From positions 1-64,000 of the forward strand of contig CAIULL010000189.1 of the NCBI GenBank assembly GCA_903899985.1: a stretch of 64,000 bases of DNA, given 5' to 3'. The position numbers were made by a program, and so were the translations under genes. The notes under the pieces were generated by a model that ran no database searches, was not told the origin of the DNA, and saw only the letters and a program-made list of their open reading frames with translations. Below are positions 59,094 to 64,000 of the stretch, one piece after another (positions within the stretch are counted from its first letter, which is position 1; every line of letters starts with the position of its first letter). The DNA comes from an uncultured Schlesneria sp. (lineage in GTDB: Bacteria; Planctomycetota; Planctomycetia; Planctomycetales; Planctomycetaceae).

Positions 59094-59795
59094 ATGCGAG
59101 TTTTAGTAATTGAAGACGACCTGGCCATCGGCAAAGCCTTATTGAAAGGTTTCACCGAAGCAGGATATCAATGCGATTGGATGCAGGACGGCGAAACAGG
59201 CGTGACTGCGGCCCGTTCCCAGCAGGCGGACGCCATTGTGCTGGACCAGATGCTTCCTAAACTGAGCGGTCTGGAATTACTGCGTGAAATCCGGGCAGCC
59301 GGCGTCATGACCCCCGTGATTCTGCTCACCGCCATGGGTTCGGTGCAGGACAGGATCGTTGGTCTGAATACGGGCGCCGACGATTACATGCCAAAACCGT
59401 TTGAGTTCGCCGAGCTTCTTGCGAGACTGAACGCCGTCGTCCGTCGCACGAGCGTCAGGCCGATACCAATGCTGACCGTCAATGATCTAACGCTCGATCT
59501 GACGACTCGACGAGTGGCTCGTGCTGGCGGCGATGTTGATCTGACCCCCATCGAATTCAGCCTGCTGGAACTCTTGATGCGATATTCGGGTCAGGTCGTC
59601 ACGCGGAAAATGCTTTGTGAGCACGTCTGGGGATTCAATTGGGACGGCACGACAAATGTCATCGAAGTTCACGTAAATCGGCTCAGGGGTAAACTTGATC
59701 AAGGCCGACAGGATTCGATCATCAAGACAATTCGCGGTCGCGGATATTCCATTGCAGCCGATGACAATCCCGTCCCCGAAAAGACAACACCCTGA
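59094..59795 (+). CDS. OmpR-family response regulator
   Basis: MRVLVIEDDLAIGKALLKGFTEAGYQCD; DAIVLDQMLPKLSGLELLREIR; C-terminal winged helix VTRKMLCEHVWGFNWDGTTNVIEVHVNRLRGKLD. Confidence 0.96.
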   Translation: MRVLVIEDDLAIGKALLKGFTEAGYQCDWMQDGETGVTAARSQQADAIVLDQMLPKLSGLELLREIRAAGVMTPVILLTAMGSVQDRIVGLNTGADDYMPKPFEFAELLARLNAVVRRTSVRPIPMLTVNDLTLDLTTRRVARAGGDVDLTPIEFSLLELLMRYSGQVVTRKMLCEHVWGFNWDGTTNVIEVHVNRLRGKLDQGRQDSIIKTIRGRGYSIAADDNPVPEKTTP

Positions 59796-59934
59796 GGGTT
59801 TTTCGTACAAAAAATGGCGACGCGCCGCTAAGTCCTTTGACACATCGATTCCGACTCGATCAAGCCGTGCTCTCCAATATTGGCATGCTTCTATGTTTCA
59901 CGATTTCAGTGCCTGATCATTTTAAAGCCAAACT

Positions 59935-61353
59935 GTGCATACGATCTTACCTCGTTTCGTCGATTTCGCTCGGTCACTCCGCTTCCGGCTCACGGTTTGG
60001 AATACACTTGTCGTTCTTGTCACGGTGATCGTCGCACTGGTCGCCGTTCGAGAAGGATTGCGATACTACCTTCTGGTCGAAACAGACGCGGTTCTCGATG
60101 ACGAAGTCAAAGAGATCGTGCTGATGCTCAAGAAATTCTATCCCGATCGGGATCAGTTTATTCAAGCGCTGGAACGTAAAGACGAAGCACATCATGATCG
60201 CGGTTGGCATATCCATTGGCTGGATGAACACGGACAGACGATCTGGGCCAGTACACTTGCTCCTGAAAAACCACTGTCAACTCTGTTGAACCCCGGCAAT
60301 GATCGAAACGTCTGGGGATCAGATATTCATCGTGCAATCGAACGAGAGATCGAAGAACCCGGTGTCCCCAATTATAAAATTCGCGTCGGTACGTTGATGA
60401 AGTTCATCGAAGAAGACGTCGACCGCCTGACACGAATCCTTGCTCCCGTTGGCCTGTTAATCTTGTTGCTCGCACCCCTCGGCGGACTGCTTCTTGCGAA
60501 ACAAGCCATTGAGCCTCTGCAACGTTTGATCAAAACCACCGAGCGATTGCGTCCGAGCCATCTTGACGAGCGATTGGAATTGCGCGGTGTCGGCGATGAA
60601 CTCGATCAGCTGGCGGGAAAAATCAATACGTTCCTCGACCAGATTGCAGATCATTTGCAGAAGAATCGTGAGTTCGTTGCCAACGCCGCACATGACCTCC
60701 GTTCACCGTTAGCGGCAATCCAAAGTTCTGTCGAGGTGACGCTGGAGAAATCTCGTTCGGTCAATGAATACGAAGAACTTCTCTACCAGATTACCGACGA
60801 AGTCCACCACCTGGGACAGCTTGTCAATCAGTTGCTGCAACTGGCTGAAACCGAAGCAACGGAAACAGAAATCGCGTTGGAATCCGTTCCACTGGCCGAT
60901 ATCGTCGTGAAGACCATCGAGATGTTTGAACCGGTTGCTGACGAAGCCGGTGTGCGCCTGTTGTTTGAGCCCTCGAAAGAAATCGTTGTCATGGGCCAGC
61001 CGCGACAACTGCGCCAAGTCCTGACGAATCTGGTCGACAACGCGATTAAATTCACCGAAAAAGGTGGTTCCGTCACCATTGGTCTTGATTTTGATTCGAA
61101 GCACGAACGCGGCCTGTTGACCGTCAGCGATACGGGAATTGGTATCCCGCCGGAGGCTGTTGACAGAGTGTTCGATCGCTTTTATCAAGTGGAAAAGTCT
61201 CGTCAACGGTTTGGCGGAAAGCGAGGCAATGGATTGGGACTCAGCATTTGCCAGTCGATCGTTCAATCCAACGGAGGGACAATCGCAGTTGCAAGTCAGC
61301 TTGGCAAAGGAACGACTTTTTCGGTTTCACTGCCGCTTGCAAATCGATATTGA
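59935..61353 (+). CDS. Membrane sensor histidine kinase (HAMP, HisKA, HATPase)
   Basis: FVANAAHDLRSPLAAIQSSVEVTLEKSRS (H-box), LTNLVDNAIKFTEKGGSVTIGL (N-box), LTVSDTGIGIPPEAVDRVFDRFYQVEKSRQRFGGKRGNGLGLSICQSIV. Confidence 0.96.
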   Translation: MHTILPRFVDFARSLRFRLTVWNTLVVLVTVIVALVAVREGLRYYLLVETDAVLDDEVKEIVLMLKKFYPDRDQFIQALERKDEAHHDRGWHIHWLDEHGQTIWASTLAPEKPLSTLLNPGNDRNVWGSDIHRAIEREIEEPGVPNYKIRVGTLMKFIEEDVDRLTRILAPVGLLILLLAPLGGLLLAKQAIEPLQRLIKTTERLRPSHLDERLELRGVGDELDQLAGKINTFLDQIADHLQKNREFVANAAHDLRSPLAAIQSSVEVTLEKSRSVNEYEELLYQITDEVHHLGQLVNQLLQLAETEATETEIALESVPLADIVVKTIEMFEPVADEAGVRLLFEPSKEIVVMGQPRQLRQVLTNLVDNAIKFTEKGGSVTIGLDFDSKHERGLLTVSDTGIGIPPEAVDRVFDRFYQVEKSRQRFGGKRGNGLGLSICQSIVQSNGGTIAVASQLGKGTTFSVSLPLANRY

Positions 61354-61479
61354 TATACCCTGACTTGATATAACCTGTAGGACTTATGCGGCTCATAGGA
61401 CCTCTGATTCTTAATTGCGACAGTCGCCAGTTTGTTTCACTTTCCAACTGATCCCCGGCAAACCAGTCCATTGCATCAC

Positions 61480-62562
61480 ATGATCGCGAACGAAACCGCC
61501 AATCCCGCTAGTGTGACTGCAGCCGACGGCGGTTTTACGATCGGCGATCGCCCGATTCCGTTCCGGTACTTTCTTGCTCCACTGGCGGGTTACACCCATC
61601 TGGCCTTCCGTCGCGCGATTCGCGAGTTGGGTGGTCTGGGACTGGCGACAACCGATCTCGTCCATGCCACACAACTTTGCTCGGGACACCGTCATTCGCT
61701 GGAACTCATTACGACTCATTCGGAAGATCTGCCGCTGAGTGTTCAGATCTTTGGAGGTGATGCCGAGCATCTTGCCGCGGCCGCCAGATGGCTTGAGAAT
61801 CACGGCTACACGGGCATTGATATCAACATGGGTTGCCCTATGGCGAAGGTCAATGGACAAGGAGGTGGTGCCCGGCTGCTGTGCGACGCAGACCAGGCAT
61901 GTCGTCTTGTCGAAAAAGTTGTCGCCGCAGTATCGCTTCCCGTAACCGTCAAGATGCGTCTTGGGTGGGATCGCGATTCAATCACGTCGCCGTATCTTGC
62001 ACGCCGATTTGAAGCAGCCGGCATCCAGGGAATCACCGTTCACGGCAGGACTCGTCAACAAGGCTTTCAGGGAGGCGTTGATCTGGATGGAATCTCGGCA
62101 ACGGTCGATGCTGTTGAGCGAATTCCTGTGATTGGCAACGGAGATGTCCGGTCGGTCGATGACGCCCTCCACATGCGGCGGACAACCGGCTGTGCAGCAG
62201 TTGCTATTGGTCGAGGAGCCATGCTTGACCCGTGGATTTTTCGCAAGCTTGCCGATCATCACGAAGGAAGGGTCCCGAGAGAACCATCGCGGGACGAACA
62301 GATTGATTTTCTCGTCCGGCATTTTACCCTGATGAGGGAACAGCACGCCGAACGAAGCTGTATCTTGATCCGGAAATTCGCCGCCTGGTACGGAGCCAGA
62401 CTCGGAATTCCTGAAGACCTGGAAAACAGGCTACGGCTGTTTTCAGACGCCACCGAATTTGAATCCATCGTTTCAGAAATCCGCCGCCGTCATGGCGAAC
62501 GGCAAACGAACTTGGCGACCGCCCTCATCAAAGTTCCCAACGGGCCGGTTGAACGGTGGTAA
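61480..62562 (+). CDS. dus: tRNA-dihydrouridine synthase
   Basis: RYFLAPLAGYTHLAFRRAIRELG; VQIFGGDAEHLAAAARWLENHGYTGIDINMGCPMAKVNGQGGGARLL; VTVKMRLGWD; ITVHGRTRQQGFQG; VIGNGDVRSVDDA. Confidence 0.94.
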   Translation: MIANETANPASVTAADGGFTIGDRPIPFRYFLAPLAGYTHLAFRRAIRELGGLGLATTDLVHATQLCSGHRHSLELITTHSEDLPLSVQIFGGDAEHLAAAARWLENHGYTGIDINMGCPMAKVNGQGGGARLLCDADQACRLVEKVVAAVSLPVTVKMRLGWDRDSITSPYLARRFEAAGIQGITVHGRTRQQGFQGGVDLDGISATVDAVERIPVIGNGDVRSVDDALHMRRTTGCAAVAIGRGAMLDPWIFRKLADHHEGRVPREPSRDEQIDFLVRHFTLMREQHAERSCILIRKFAAWYGARLGIPEDLENRLRLFSDATEFESIVSEIRRRHGERQTNLATALIKVPNGPVERW

Positions 62563-62605
62563 CATGTGAGACGGAAGCCCCCAGTTTTAAGTATTTGTGT
62601 CGGAG

Positions 62606-63466
62606 CTAAACGGCGAGATCGAGTGGAAGGTCAGAGATGTCCTTTAATCTTTTCCCATTGACCATGATGTTGAGGATTTCCAGCGCGTCTTCGAGACCCA
62701 GACCCTCAAGTGTCTGTTTCAACTCATGAAGTGCGAAATGGTAGACGCAATCGATATCACCTGTTCCCAGCGCGATTGATGCAATTCTTGATGGAAGCGG
62801 TTCGGCGGTAATCACCGCCACATGAGGCAGTCGGCCCTTTCGATTTCGAATCAGGTTCAGGGCCTCTGATCGCGAATTTTGTGCTCGGTCACTTCGAATT
62901 GTCCACTTGCAAGAGATGCTCGCATGTAACAACGGAGCGCCTCCGTTCTGTTGTCGCAGACTCGCAAACGTGGCGACGGTGGAATCTACGAGAGTCTTCG
63001 GCATGTTGATTACCGCATCTGTTTCAGTTTCTCTCACAACGACAATGTCAGGTGTAATCGTGTAGTCACTTCCGAGCGCTGCGGCGAGGTCAGGATTATT
63101 TCGAGTCGCCATGTCGAGCGCAATCAGGTGAGAATATTGTTCATACTTCGCGATTTCGAGACGATCTCGGCCGCTGACACGATGAACGTTCCAACGCCCA
63201 GGTCGAAGATGTCCTAATCGGTGGAACGTCGATTCCACAAATTCGGCACAGGCATCCTCGAACAACCAGCCGGAGGTTTGACCTGCCAGGCGGTCAGAGG
63301 TGACTTCGGACTTCAGTAATTGAGCAATCCCCAAAGCAATCCGAACGCTACTCTTGCTGTGCTTGTCAGCGTTACTCGGAATCCCTTCGCTGTTGACTCC
63401 AAGAACGTTTGTGAGCAAAGATGCGTGATACGCGAGTCGAGCCTTAGCAAACTGTGCTGCAGACAT
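62606..63466 (-). CDS. NgoMIV-family type II restriction endonuclease (predicted GCCGGC specificity)
   Basis: Length 286 aa; SDYTITPDIVVVRE and LHASISCKWTIRSDRAQNSRSEALNLIRNRKGRLPHVAVITAEPLPSRIASIALGTGDIDCVYHFALHEL match my recollection of the NgoMIV catalytic region. Confidence 0.85.
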   Translation of the reverse strand: MSAAQFAKARLAYHASLLTNVLGVNSEGIPSNADKHSKSSVRIALGIAQLLKSEVTSDRLAGQTSGWLFEDACAEFVESTFHRLGHLRPGRWNVHRVSGRDRLEIAKYEQYSHLIALDMATRNNPDLAAALGSDYTITPDIVVVRETETDAVINMPKTLVDSTVATFASLRQQNGGAPLLHASISCKWTIRSDRAQNSRSEALNLIRNRKGRLPHVAVITAEPLPSRIASIALGTGDIDCVYHFALHELKQTLEGLGLEDALEILNIMVNGKRLKDISDLPLDLAV

Positions 63467-63480
63467 TATGGGTTTTGGCC

Positions 63481-64000
63481 TTACCTGGCAGTTTTCATCG
63501 CGGAGTTTTTCTTGCCGTTTCGCGGCTGGTCTTGAATTCTCATGTTCGCATATTCGGGGTTCAACTCGATCAGAATGGAAAAGCGTCGCATTTCATCAGC
63601 CGCGACTCCGGTTGTTCCGCAACCCCCGAACGGATCAAGTACGATGTCCCCCTCGCGTGATCCCAATGCGATGCATCGCCGAGCCAATTCTCTTGGAAAA
63701 GCAGCGGGGTGTCCGTAGGTACTTGGGTCCGGTCCCAAAATCCAATAGTTTCGCAGGTTCGCACCGGTCTCTTCCCTTACGCCATTCGGGTCATAGAAAT
63801 AAGACGGCGTCTTCGCAAACAGGAAGATCTCTTCCGTTGCCGATGTAGGACGATTTTTGACACTTTCCGGCATGGCTGTCTTCTTGATCCATGTAATACG
63901 TGATCGCAAAATCCAACCATCTGCCTGCAATGCAAACGCGACCCGCCACGGCATTCCCATCAAGTCGCGATCCTTCAGCCCCCAAACCGCTGGGACTTTG
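63481..64000 (-). CDS. Site-specific DNA methyltransferase (N4-cytosine/N6-adenine type), 5' part beyond window
   Basis: Frame open to the window edge (VPAVWGLKDRDLMGMPWRVAFALQADGWILRSRITWIKKTAMPESVKNRPTSATEEIFLFAK); DIVLDPFGGCGTTGVAADEMRRFSILIELNPEYANM (FxGxG SAM-binding motif). Confidence 0.9.
   Translation of the reverse strand, partial: KVPAVWGLKDRDLMGMPWRVAFALQADGWILRSRITWIKKTAMPESVKNRPTSATEEIFLFAKTPSYFYDPNGVREETGANLRNYWILGPDPSTYGHPAAFPRELARRCIALGSREGDIVLDPFGGCGTTGVAADEMRRFSILIELNPEYANMRIQDQPRNGKKNSAMKTAR

Overview
The window looks like a chromosomal segment of a planctomycete. Evidence: DUF1549/DUF1553 and DUF1501 proteins, an ECF sigma factor, a DUF1559 prepilin-like protein, CRTAC1-type VCBS/ASPIC-UnbV proteins, and an LEPRxLLS-type secreted protein. 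All calls come from reading the supplied sequence and ORF translations; no database search was run. Main contents: (1) 1-2600, a non-coding repeat-rich region with arrays of TTC triplets spaced exactly 10 bp apart, long dispersed repeats, and a four-helix-bundle (S23/IVP-like) gene followed 4 nt later by three ~140-bp tandem units built on GGGAC hairpins; (2) 2.7-8.9 kb, two DUF1549/DUF1553 proteins, a DUF1501 protein and an ECF sigma factor translationally coupled to an anti-sigma-like/DUF1549 fusion; (3) 9-14.3 kb, DUF3500-like, PIG-L deacetylase, beta-helix protein, SDR and a lipoprotein; (4) 15-22.6 kb, a type IV pilus-like locus with an apparent PilM-PilN fusion and Gly/Met/Pro-rich membrane proteins; (5) 22.6-28.3 kb, RidA, UbiA, a sugar isomerase and pyruvate carboxylase; (6) 29-40.2 kb, secreted and CRTAC1/TPR/DUF1559 genes; (7) 40.3-46.6 kb, a same-strand set of exported isoaspartyl peptidase, dipeptide epimerase, DUF1611, CapA and cyanophycinase, close to argB-argD-argF (48.7-51.9 kb); (8) 52.8-58.9 kb, a three-gene DabA/DabB-like inorganic-carbon transporter operon with an extra NuoM-like subunit, divergent from a two-component system; (9) 61-64 kb, dus and an NgoMIV-like restriction enzyme next to an amino-type DNA methyltransferase cut by the window edge. 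The strongest candidates for something under-described are the four-helix-bundle/hairpin element, the 10-bp-phased TTC arrays, the cyanophycinase-centred isopeptide cluster, the PilM-PilN fusion locus and the three-subunit Dab operon.
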